Source: Oscillospiraceae bacterium
Lineage (GTDB): Bacteria > Bacillota > Clostridia > Oscillospirales > Acutalibacteraceae
Direction of reading: 5' to 3'
Length of the DNA stretch: 64,000 nucleotides
Assembly: GCA_902774035.1 (NCBI GenBank)
Contig: CACYHA010000015.1
Coordinates: forward strand, 1 to 64,000
The position numbers were made by a program, and so were the translations under genes. Position 1 is the stretch's first letter, and every line of letters starts with the position of its first letter. Shown here piece by piece: positions 42,022 to 50,007 of this stretch. The notes below the pieces were generated by a model, which worked only from the letters and a program-made list of their open reading frames with translations, did no database searches and was not told where the DNA came from.

Positions 42022-43220
42022 ACGGGCAACACCTTTCTGATCAGAGTTTTCATGATATAGCGCAAGCTGTCAAAGAAGAGCTTGACTTTTTCCGTGGTTG
42101 ATTTTTCCGGCGCGCGGAAGGGGTCGGGCGTGAACGTGCCGTCGCTGTAAGAATAGAGCTGATTCTCGTAGTGCGTGACGTCGTCCTCGCTGAGCGTGAT
42201 CACCCGCATACCGTAGGGGCCGCTTTTGGCAAATTCGCAGCCGTAGGTCATGTTCAGCTCAATGCCCTCGTAGGCGCCGCTGTAGCCGTCCTGATGCATG
42301 TGGCCGAAGAAGGCGGCGATCACGTCGCCCTGTTCCTTCCAGGCGGTGAACTCATAGCTGTCGCCGTCTTCCCCGTAGTAGACGTTGTCAAAATAGCCGT
42401 GGGCGCCGTCAACGAGCTTGTAGTGCTTGATGCCGTTGAAGCTCGCGACCAGCACGCCGTCCGGGTCGTTCTTGTCGCAGGTCGTGAAAAGATGGCTGAG
42501 CTCTTCCACCGGGATATGCTGGAAGGCGAAGGCCGGTACGGTTTTGCCGTTTTGCGTCTTTTGGGCGGCGCTGTCCGCGGCGTACCATTCCACAGATTCC
42601 GGCCGCGCCATTTCCTCGCCGCTGTCCATGCAGTAGATGTTCAGCTTGACCTCTTTGCCGTCGGCGCCGTAGATCGGCAGACGGTAGTCGATGCCTTCGC
42701 TCGTTTCGCTCTGATCGGCGGTCAGGTTGTTTTGATAGTTCGCGTAAAACGCTTTCCAGTCCTCGTTGCTGATGCCGACCTTATAGTCGTTGTTGCCCTG
42801 CGTGAGCGCATAGGGAACGCCGCTTTCTTCAAAGATGTTCAGCACATAATCCGCCGCCATGAACGCGTTTTCGCGGGTCTTTTCCTTGTCCTTGCCCTTG
42901 ATCCCGAAGGCGAGGACGCCTTCCATGATGCCGAAATTATCCTTGAAATCGCCCAGACGGAAGTCTTCCACCAGATCGCCGGTGAAGATGATAAGATCCG
43001 GCTGCGCCTGTTCGATCGCTTTTTTCAGGAAGGGCTTGAGCTCGTGGGCGGGGTACTGGTCGTCCTGGGTGTCCGTCAGGTGAAGGATGGTGAATTTGCC
43101 GTCTTCGCCGAACTTCAGCGCGGGCGCGGCAGCCGGTTCGTCCGCGGCAAAGCAGAGCAGGGGACTGACTGTCAAAACCAGCACCAGGCAAAGGCACAGG
43201 CAGATGAGTTTGTTTTTCAT
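42018..43220 (-). CDS. Secreted metallophosphoesterase with altered metal motifs
   Basis: 400 residues with a signal peptide (MKNKLICLCLCLVLVLTVSP, cleavage near CFAADE). Motifs in order: HLTDTQDDQ (DxQ in place of DxH), IIFTGDLVE (GD), TQGNNDY (GNND in place of GNHD), FQHIPVE, and FFGHMHQDG (GHxH intact). So one metal-ligand His is Gln and the catalytic His of motif III is Asn. Start and stop overlap the aldolase and kinase genes by four bases each, so it is made with two cytoplasmic sugar enzymes. It may release a substrate outside the cell, which is inference. A paralogue with normal motifs is at 3553-4734. Confidence 0.8.
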   Translation of the reverse strand: MKNKLICLCLCLVLVLTVSPLLCFAADEPAAAPALKFGEDGKFTILHLTDTQDDQYPAHELKPFLKKAIEQAQPDLIIFTGDLVEDFRLGDFKDNFGIMEGVLAFGIKGKDKEKTRENAFMAADYVLNIFEESGVPYALTQGNNDYKVGISNEDWKAFYANYQNNLTADQSETSEGIDYRLPIYGADGKEVKLNIYCMDSGEEMARPESVEWYAADSAAQKTQNGKTVPAFAFQHIPVEELSHLFTTCDKNDPDGVLVASFNGIKHYKLVDGAHGYFDNVYYGEDGDSYEFTAWKEQGDVIAAFFGHMHQDGYSGAYEGIELNMTYGCEFAKSGPYGMRVITLSEDDVTHYENQLYSYSDGTFTPDPFRAPEKSTTEKVKLFFDSLRYIMKTLIRKVLPV

Positions 43221-44065
43221 TGGTTCGCGTGACCTCCCGTTTCAAAAATCTCGATATGTTGTTTTGCGTTTTGATAGGCGCCTTCGATCTCTGCGCAGTG
43301 GAGATCGTAATAGCCCTTGATCGTTCCGGCGGCGTAGGCGGCGCGGACGGTCTGCTCCACGCGGTCAAAGGTCGCCGTGGCGATGTTGATCTTCTTGATG
43401 CCGCTGTGGAAGCACTGCTTGAACTCCGTCGGCAAAATGCCCGTACCGCCGTGCAGCACAAGGGGAACGGCCACGCTTTCGCGCACTTTTTCGAGGATGT
43501 CAAAGCGCAGATGCGGCGTTTCCTTGTAGTTGCCGTGGGCGTTGCCGATCGCAACGGCAAGGGCGTCCACGCCGGTTTCTTCGGCAAAGCGTTTGGCCTG
43601 CGCGGGGTCGGTGCAGCGCATGGCGATGTCCTCGCTGCCGTCCTCGCTGCCGCCGACGCAGCCGATCTCGGCCTCCACCGCCGCGCCGTAGGGCTTCGCT
43701 ATGGCGACGACCTCTTGGGTCAGGCGGATGTTTTCCTCGAGCGGCAGATGGGAGCCGTCGAACATCACGGAGGTGAAACCCAGCTCCAGCGCCTGCCGGA
43801 TGCAGCCCGGGGTCGTGCCGTGGTCCAGATGGACCGCAACGGGAACCTTCGCCTCTTTTGCGGCGGCCAGCATGAGCGGGCCGATGAGGGCGAGGGGAGA
43901 GTGGTTCAGCCGCACCTCGGCGATCTGCAGGATGATGGGCGCGTTTGCTTCTTCGGCGGCTTTGACCACGCCGCGGACCATCTCCATGTTGGCGATGCTG
44001 AAGGAACCGACGGCGTAATCGCCCTTCTGCGCGTCGGCAAGTAAGGTCTTCATGTTCACAAGCAT
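43217..44065 (-). CDS. iolJ: Class II ketose-bisphosphate aldolase (IolJ/FbaA-like)
   Basis: 282 residues. VAVHLDHGTTPGCIRQAL holds the zinc His and Asp, EAEIGCVGGSEDG follows, AIGNAHGNYK has a further zinc His, and VLHGGTGILPTEFKQCF is the phosphate-binding loop. Class II aldolases of this type cleave 6-phospho-5-dehydro-2-deoxygluconate (IolJ), tagatose- or fructose-bisphosphate. The IolC-like kinase in the same coupled operon favours the IolJ role. AAGGAG precedes ATG 44065. Confidence 0.8.
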   Translation of the reverse strand: MLVNMKTLLADAQKGDYAVGSFSIANMEMVRGVVKAAEEANAPIILQIAEVRLNHSPLALIGPLMLAAAKEAKVPVAVHLDHGTTPGCIRQALELGFTSVMFDGSHLPLEENIRLTQEVVAIAKPYGAAVEAEIGCVGGSEDGSEDIAMRCTDPAQAKRFAEETGVDALAVAIGNAHGNYKETPHLRFDILEKVRESVAVPLVLHGGTGILPTEFKQCFHSGIKKINIATATFDRVEQTVRAAYAAGTIKGYYDLHCAEIEGAYQNAKQHIEIFETGGHANQ

Positions 44066-44104
44066 AAGCAGTTCTCCTTTTTGCCGATCCTTCGGCTTTT
44101 CGGA

Positions 44105-47100
44105 TTATTCAATGGATTTGAGCGATTCGACCATGTCGATCTTGCGCAGGTTCCGCATGAGCACGAGATTCACCAGCATTGTGAAGCCCATCGACAGCAG
44201 TGCGGCATAAACAAAGGACATGATGCCCGGGCTGCGGCCGAACATGATGATATCCACCTCGCCGACCAGCAGCACCAGCCGGTGCAGGCCGATGCCGAGC
44301 AGCAGACCGATGACGGTACCAATGACGCTCAGCAGCATGTTTTCGCGGAAGATATACGACGCGACCTCCCTCGGCGTAAAGCCGAGCACCTTGATCGTGG
44401 CGATCTCCTTCATGCGTTCGTGGATATTGATACTCGACAGGTTGTACATAACGATCAGCGACAGCAACGCGGCGGAAAGCACAAGCACAAGCACAATATA
44501 ACCCAGTGCATTGAACAAGTTTTCAAAGCCGGACTGAATGTCCTCCTGATAGGCGACCGCAGTGATGGTATAGTCGTTGATCAAATTCTGCGACAGCGTC
44601 GATTTCTGGTCGCCGTCCAGTGCGTAGGCAAGATTTGCAGTCACGTAATTGAACTGCGGGTTTACACCGAAGACCGCGGCGTAGACTTCCTTCGTCATAT
44701 AGATATAATGGAAGATATAGTTTTCCGCGATGGCGGCAATCGGCACACTGACGGCGTTGTCAGAATCGATCAAAACCGTAATGGAATCGCCGACGCCGAT
44801 CTTCAGCGTCTTCGCCAGCTTGCGGGTGATCACAGCGCCGTTCTGCGGCAGGTCGATCGGCTCGTCGGTATAATAATCATGCAGGAAGAAATAGTTCGGC
44901 AGCGCCGCACTGTCGTCCGGCACGACCAGATAGGTCTCCATCGTCTTCGGATCGTCGGGGTCGGTCCTATCGCTGGTGGTGTTGTAAATCTTCATATACG
45001 TCAGATTCGCCGTCGCGATCTCAGGCTGCGAACGCACATAGTTCAGCGCGTCGGATTCGCCGAGACTCAGGTCGTAACTGCCGTTGGTGACGATTTGCAT
45101 ATCATAGCGGAAGATACTGTCCTCGTTGGTGAACTGCTCTTCAAGACTGGTGTTGATGGACTTATCCAGACCGAAGGCGGCAACCAGCAGGGCGGCGCAG
45201 CCAAACACGCCGATGACCGCCATGATGAACCGCTTCTTGTTGCGGAACACATTGCGGAACGTGACCTTCCACTTGAAGGACAGTGAAGACCACAGCGTTG
45301 GGAAACGTTCGAGGAACACGCGTTTGCCGCCCTTCGGCGCCTTCGGGCGCATGAGCATGGATGCTGCACTCGTCAGGCTGCGATAGCTTGCGCCGTAAGC
45401 GGCAAGCACCGTCGTACCCACTGAGATGAGGATGCCGGGGACGGCGTATATCAGGCGGTACTTGATGATCAGCGGCGGCATCTCGAACATGATGCCGTAA
45501 GCGATGTTGATCGCCATCGGGAAGAGCACGAAACCGAGCAGGCTGCCCGCAACACCGCCGATCACACTGGCCGCGAGCGCATAGATGAGATACTTGCGCA
45601 CGATCTCGCGGTTGCGGAAGCCGAGGGCCTTGAGGGTACCGAGCTGGGTGCGTTCGTCCTCCACCATACGGGTCATGGTGTTCAGGCTGACCAGCGTGGA
45701 AACAATGAAGAAGAACCACGGGAAGATGATCGCAATGGCAGCAGTACGGTCCGCAGTGCCTTTGTAATCGGCATAGCCGCGCAGGCCGTCGTCGCGGTCG
45801 TTGACATACCATCTTGCGGAATCAAGGTCCAGCAAAAAGGCTTTGGCGTGGTCAAGCTGATTTTTTGCGTCCTCCAGCTTTTTATAGGCTTCGTCGCGCT
45901 GGGTCTCAAACTCCTGCTGCGCGGTGCCGGCCTTGGATTTAGCAAGCTGAAGATTCGTTTCGTAGTTGGTGATCTGGTTTTTATAGTCGGAAAGCTGGGA
46001 AAGGACCTCCAGTTCGCCGAAACGGATGTCGTCGTTCGCGTTGGTCAGTTCCTTTTCCGCCGCATCAAGCTGCGCCTGTGCGTTTTCCAGCGAGGTATTG
46101 ACGCCGTCGAGCTGGGAAACGAGCTGCTTGGCGCTGTCAAGTTCGACCTTCTTTTGGGCAAGGACGGTCTTGGTTTGATAAAGCTGCTGCTTTGTGCCGG
46201 CAAGCTGGATCTCGAGACTCTGGATCTGCGGTTCCAGATACGCAGCCATTTCCTCCGCCGTACCGACGGCAGTCAGAGAGTTGATGCCGGCCATGATCTG
46301 ATCGACCTCTGCGCCGACAAGACCGCTTTGCTCAAAGCGGCTGATGATGCCGCTCACATCGTTGCCCTGCCGCTGGTCGAGAGAAGTCATTGCGCCGCGG
46401 GTGGTGGCGATGAGCTGCTCAAGATAGTCGATCGTGGTCAGCAGGGAAGTGACCTGCAGGTTCGCGACGTTGTATTCCGTCTGGGCGTTTTTGAGGTCGG
46501 TCTCCGCGTTGGCGTATTGATCGACCTGGGCTTTTGCGGCCAGATATTCGGCGCGCTTCTGCTCCCATGCGGCATATTGGGTGGAATGCTCCAGCTTGGA
46601 AGCGTCGATCTTCCGGCTGGCTTCCTGCGCTTTTTCATTATACTGGCGCTTGTATTCCGCGAGCTTGGCGTCGCCGTTTTCCGCCATGTCGAGAATGGTC
46701 GCGACCTTTTCCTCGGCGGCCTTGACGGTGGCGTCGGTCTTTTCCTTGGCGCGGGCGTAATCGAGTTCGCCCTTTTCCACCATGGAGGTGTACTGTTCCT
46801 TCAGCTTCGCCACGCGGGAGACCAGACATTGCTGGGAGATGGACTGGATATAGTCCACATAGGGACGTACAAAGGTCTGATAGGAATCGGAGTAGGGATC
46901 CATGTTTTCCGTTCCGGCAAGTTTGACGGAAAGGCTGCTGTAATAATCGACCTTGAAGTTTTCCTGCGGCACAAAGATGAAGGTGCCGAGCTTGCCGGTG
47001 CCGATGCTCGTGGTGCCGCGGTCATAGGAGATGTACAGCGGCGTGCGGATGATGCCGACGATGTTGTATTCCGTGTTCTGCAGCGAACCGGCAATGTCGG

Positions 47101-47632
47101 TGCCCGAACCCTCGATGGAAACGGTTGCGCCGATCTTGAACTCGTCCGGCGCGGAAAGGTTGTCCGCTTCGACCACGCATTGGTTCATCTGGGTGGGCCA
47201 GGTGCCCTCCACAAGCTTCGGTCGGTTGAGGAAGGTCGGGTCGTTCAGCCCGGCGGAATCGTTGATCGCTCGCTGAATATCCAGCCCGAAGGCGCGCACG
47301 GTCAGCTCCGAGCCGTCAAGCTCGCTGATCTTTTCGCCGTTCACGCGCAAAACGCCATCGATGAATTTGACGCCCTCTACGGTTTCCACGCCCTGAATGC
47401 TGGAAATGACCGCCACGTCGTCGTCTGTCAGTCCGGCGGTGGAAAGCACCTGGATATCCATGATGTTGGTATCCTTGTAATATTGTCTGGCGGTGTCAAG
47501 CATATCAGGCGCGGCAGCGTTCACGCCGGCAAAAAAGCTCACGCCCAGCGCCACGATGGCGATGAGCGAAATAAAGCGCGAGCGCGTGCGTTCAATGGTG
47601 CGCCAGGTATCCTTTAAGAGTACATTGTTCAT
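44105..47632 (-). CDS. Large FtsX-type ABC permease with coiled-coil domain
   Basis: 1175 residues. One membrane span near the N-terminus (about 18-40), an extracytoplasmic region to about 240, then some 350 residues of charged heptad-like helix (KEKTDATVKAAEEKVATIL, LDAAEKELTNANDDIRF) predicted as coiled coil. After that come two FtsX-like membrane blocks (about 640-760, with NTMTRMVEDERTQLGTLKALGFRNREI, and about 1050-1170, with HERMKEIATIKVLGFTPREV). Such permeases do not usually transport solutes; they pass mechanical signals, for example to wall hydrolases, or export lipoproteins. The ATPase gene lies 45 bases upstream. Confidence 0.87.
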   Translation of the reverse strand: MNNVLLKDTWRTIERTRSRFISLIAIVALGVSFFAGVNAAAPDMLDTARQYYKDTNIMDIQVLSTAGLTDDDVAVISSIQGVETVEGVKFIDGVLRVNGEKISELDGSELTVRAFGLDIQRAINDSAGLNDPTFLNRPKLVEGTWPTQMNQCVVEADNLSAPDEFKIGATVSIEGSGTDIAGSLQNTEYNIVGIIRTPLYISYDRGTTSIGTGKLGTFIFVPQENFKVDYYSSLSVKLAGTENMDPYSDSYQTFVRPYVDYIQSISQQCLVSRVAKLKEQYTSMVEKGELDYARAKEKTDATVKAAEEKVATILDMAENGDAKLAEYKRQYNEKAQEASRKIDASKLEHSTQYAAWEQKRAEYLAAKAQVDQYANAETDLKNAQTEYNVANLQVTSLLTTIDYLEQLIATTRGAMTSLDQRQGNDVSGIISRFEQSGLVGAEVDQIMAGINSLTAVGTAEEMAAYLEPQIQSLEIQLAGTKQQLYQTKTVLAQKKVELDSAKQLVSQLDGVNTSLENAQAQLDAAEKELTNANDDIRFGELEVLSQLSDYKNQITNYETNLQLAKSKAGTAQQEFETQRDEAYKKLEDAKNQLDHAKAFLLDLDSARWYVNDRDDGLRGYADYKGTADRTAAIAIIFPWFFFIVSTLVSLNTMTRMVEDERTQLGTLKALGFRNREIVRKYLIYALAASVIGGVAGSLLGFVLFPMAINIAYGIMFEMPPLIIKYRLIYAVPGILISVGTTVLAAYGASYRSLTSAASMLMRPKAPKGGKRVFLERFPTLWSSLSFKWKVTFRNVFRNKKRFIMAVIGVFGCAALLVAAFGLDKSINTSLEEQFTNEDSIFRYDMQIVTNGSYDLSLGESDALNYVRSQPEIATANLTYMKIYNTTSDRTDPDDPKTMETYLVVPDDSAALPNYFFLHDYYTDEPIDLPQNGAVITRKLAKTLKIGVGDSITVLIDSDNAVSVPIAAIAENYIFHYIYMTKEVYAAVFGVNPQFNYVTANLAYALDGDQKSTLSQNLINDYTITAVAYQEDIQSGFENLFNALGYIVLVLVLSAALLSLIVMYNLSSINIHERMKEIATIKVLGFTPREVASYIFRENMLLSVIGTVIGLLLGIGLHRLVLLVGEVDIIMFGRSPGIMSFVYAALLSMGFTMLVNLVLMRNLRKIDMVESLKSIE

Positions 47633-47677
47633 GGAAAAGCTCCCGAAAAACGAAGAATTGATTTCGCTGCGGCAAAA

Positions 47678-48379
47678 TTACCATTCAAGCAGATCGACCG
47701 AGACCGGGTGGTCGTTGACGGCAATCTGCACCACGCGGCCGGAGCGCATGGTGATGATGCGGTCGGCCATGCCGGCAAGGGCGTGGTTGTGGGTGATGAC
47801 GATCACGGTCGTGCCGGTTTCGCGGCAGGTGCGCTGCAGCAGACGCAAAATCTGCTTGCCGGTTTTGTAGTCCAGCGCGCCGGTCGGTTCGTCGCACAGC
47901 AGCAGCTTCGGGTTTTTCGCCAGTGCGCGGGCGATGGAAACGCGCTGCTGCTCGCCGCCGGAAAGCTGGGAGGGGAAGTTGTCGAGCCGGTCGCGCAGGC
48001 CGACTTTTTCCAGAATCTTGCGCGGGTTCTGCGCCTTTTTGCAAAGCTGGGTCGCCAGCTCCACGTTTTCCAGCGCGGTCAGGTTCGGCACAAGGTTATA
48101 GAACTGGAAGACGAAGCCGATGTCGTTGCGGCGGTAATCCACCAGCTCCTCCTTAGAAAGCCCGTTGATCAGGCGGCCCGCCACGCGGATCTTGCCGTCG
48201 TCGCAGGTGTCCATGCCGCCGAGCATGTTCAAAACGGTGGATTTGCCGGCGCCGCTGGTGCCGACGATCAGGCAGAATTCGCCTTTTTCCACGCTGAAAG
48301 TCACGCCGTCCACGGCGGGGATGATGACCTCGCCGGCGGTGTAACGCTTATAGACGGAATCAAATTCGATAAAGCTCAC
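47678..48379 (-). CDS. ABC transporter ATP-binding protein (LolD/MacB/FtsE type)
   Basis: 233 residues. Walker [16 protein letters not shown]-loop region [20 protein letters not shown], signature [15 protein letters not shown], Walker [13 protein letters not shown] and switch ITHN are all intact. It energises the FtsX-type permease encoded 45 bases downstream. Confidence 0.93.
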   Translation of the reverse strand: MSFIEFDSVYKRYTAGEVIIPAVDGVTFSVEKGEFCLIVGTSGAGKSTVLNMLGGMDTCDDGKIRVAGRLINGLSKEELVDYRRNDIGFVFQFYNLVPNLTALENVELATQLCKKAQNPRKILEKVGLRDRLDNFPSQLSGGEQQRVSIARALAKNPKLLLCDEPTGALDYKTGKQILRLLQRTCRETGTTVIVITHNHALAGMADRIITMRSGRVVQIAVNDHPVSVDLLEW

Positions 48380-48399
48380 AAAAAAACTCCTTCGTCGTT

Positions 48400-48612
48400 T
48401 TTTAGATATTAGATGGTAGATTTTAGATGTTAGAAGAGGGGCGCCACGCTGCGCGTGATGCGCCGAAGGATATGCGGGAAGAACCCGCCTTTAGAAAACC
48501 GACGGATGCTCTGTGTTTTCCGGCCTTCTTTCGCGGAGGAAGCGTTCGGATGCAAAACTCCGCACACCCGCGACCTATATCTAACGTCTAACGTCTAATA
48601 TCTACTATCTGG
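48400..48612. repeat. Inverted TTAGA-type repeats bounding a 200-bp spacer (MITE-like)
   Basis: Left block (about 48400-48436): units such as AGATATTAGATGG and TTTTAGATGTTAGA. Right block (about 48573-48612): ATCTAACGTCTAACGTCTAA then TATCTACTATCT, the inverted form. The right block supplies the uxuA stop codon. Architecture parallels the AATTA-repeat-bounded cassette at 15776-16187. Confidence 0.5.
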
Positions 48613-49672
48613 CTTTCGCCTTCGCGCAAGCCTCCCAGACGCCGTTGATGTAGGCAGCGCCGAGGGCACGGTCGAACAGGCCGTAGCCCGGACGGGCGAC
48701 CTCGCCCCAGATCATACGGCCGTGGTCGGGCCGGATGTAGCCGTCGAAGCCCACGTCCTGCAGGGCCTTGACGATCTCGTAGATATCGAGGGAGCCGGCG
48801 GCGGAAAGATGTGCCGTTTCGTGGAAATGGCGGCCTTCCACCTTGACGTTGCGGATGTGGGCAAAATAGATGCGGTCGCCCACTTCGCGGATCATGGCCG
48901 GCAGGTCGTTTTCGGCCGAAGCGCCCAGCGAGCCGGTGCAGAAGGTCAGACCGTTGCAGGGACTGTCCACCAGCTTGAGGAAGCGCTTGAGGGAGGGCAG
49001 GTCGCGGATGATGCGCGGCAGGCCGAAGATGTCCCATGGGGGATCGTCCGGATGGATGGCCATCTTCACGCCGACTTCCTCGCAGACCGGAATGATTTTT
49101 TCCAGAAAATACTGCAGATTTGTCCACAGATCCTCCGCGGTGATGTTCTTGTATTTTTCGAACAGCTCCCGGATCTCGCCCATGCGCTCGGTTTCCCAGC
49201 CCGGCATGGCATAGCCGTTGGAGTTGTCGTCGATCTCGCGGAACATCTCGTCGGGGCTTTTGCCTTCGATCTGCAGGCCGTTGTAGGAAAGGCAGGTCGC
49301 GCCGTCGCCCATCTCCATGGCGAGGTCGGTGCGCGTCCAGTCGAACACCGGCATGAAATTATAGCAGATCACCTTCACGCCGGCTTTTGCCAGATTGCGG
49401 ATGGAGGTGATGTAGTTTTCGATATAGCGCTCGCGGGAGGGGAGTCCCAGTTTGATATCCTCGTGGACATTGACGGATTCGATGCACTCCATCGTGAGCC
49501 CCGCGCGTTCGATCTGCGCTTTCATCTCCAGAATCTGATCGAGCGGCCAGGGCTCTCCGCACGGAAGCTTGTGCAGCGCCGGAACCACGCCGACCACGCC
49601 GGGGATCTGCCGGATCTGTTCCAGCGAAACGGTGTCCTTGCCGTCGCCGAACCAGCGGAATGTCATTTGCAT
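48605..49672 (-). CDS. uxuA: Mannonate dehydratase
   Basis: 355 residues, TIM-barrel family. MTFRWFGDGKDTVSLEQIRQIPGVVGVV is the typical start; VKVICYNFMPVFDWTRTDL, KMAIHPDDPPWDIFGLPRI, HIRNVK and YIRPDHGRMIW carry the conserved His, Asp and Arg of the active site. It dehydrates D-mannonate to 2-keto-3-deoxygluconate in glucuronate breakdown. GGAGCG precedes ATG 49672. No uxaC or kdgA is nearby; the kinase and aldolase at 41-44 kb could be linked pathways. Confidence 0.92.
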   Translation of the reverse strand: MQMTFRWFGDGKDTVSLEQIRQIPGVVGVVPALHKLPCGEPWPLDQILEMKAQIERAGLTMECIESVNVHEDIKLGLPSRERYIENYITSIRNLAKAGVKVICYNFMPVFDWTRTDLAMEMGDGATCLSYNGLQIEGKSPDEMFREIDDNSNGYAMPGWETERMGEIRELFEKYKNITAEDLWTNLQYFLEKIIPVCEEVGVKMAIHPDDPPWDIFGLPRIIRDLPSLKRFLKLVDSPCNGLTFCTGSLGASAENDLPAMIREVGDRIYFAHIRNVKVEGRHFHETAHLSAAGSLDIYEIVKALQDVGFDGYIRPDHGRMIWGEVARPGYGLFDRALGAAYINGVWEACAKAKAR

Positions 49673-50007
49673 ATTGCGCTCCTTTCCTGCTTTTCAGCAT
49701 ATAAAAAGAAATAAAGTTAAACCTAAAAAACACAGTTGCCATAATTAAGCAATTTATCATACCATAAAATTATGAAGATTTCCACTAAAACAGGAAATTT
49801 TTTCAACTTTCAACCGCCTTTTTTTCGCGCCGCGGGGGAAGGATTCCTGAAATCGTAAAATTTTACAATTTTTTAATGTTTTTCCCGGAATCTATATGGA
49901 AAAAATCAATAGACAAGCTTCGGATTATTTGGTAGAATTGTCTAAATGTGCAAAGTATATCTGTGCGCTTTTAAATCAGTAAATTTTTATCAGGAGGAAT
50001 GATTCCG
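49673..50007. other. Divergent promoter region between uxuA and ppdK
   Basis: AT-rich. It contains the ppdK promoter (49910-49938) and the palindrome GTAAAATTTTAC (49855-49866), which could be a protein site. No gene is seen. Confidence 0.6.
49910..49938 (+). promoter_or_regulatory. Probable ppdK promoter
   Basis: TAGACA (49910-49915), 17-bp spacer, TAGAAT (49933-49938), 70 bases before the start; each box has one mismatch to consensus. Confidence 0.6.
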
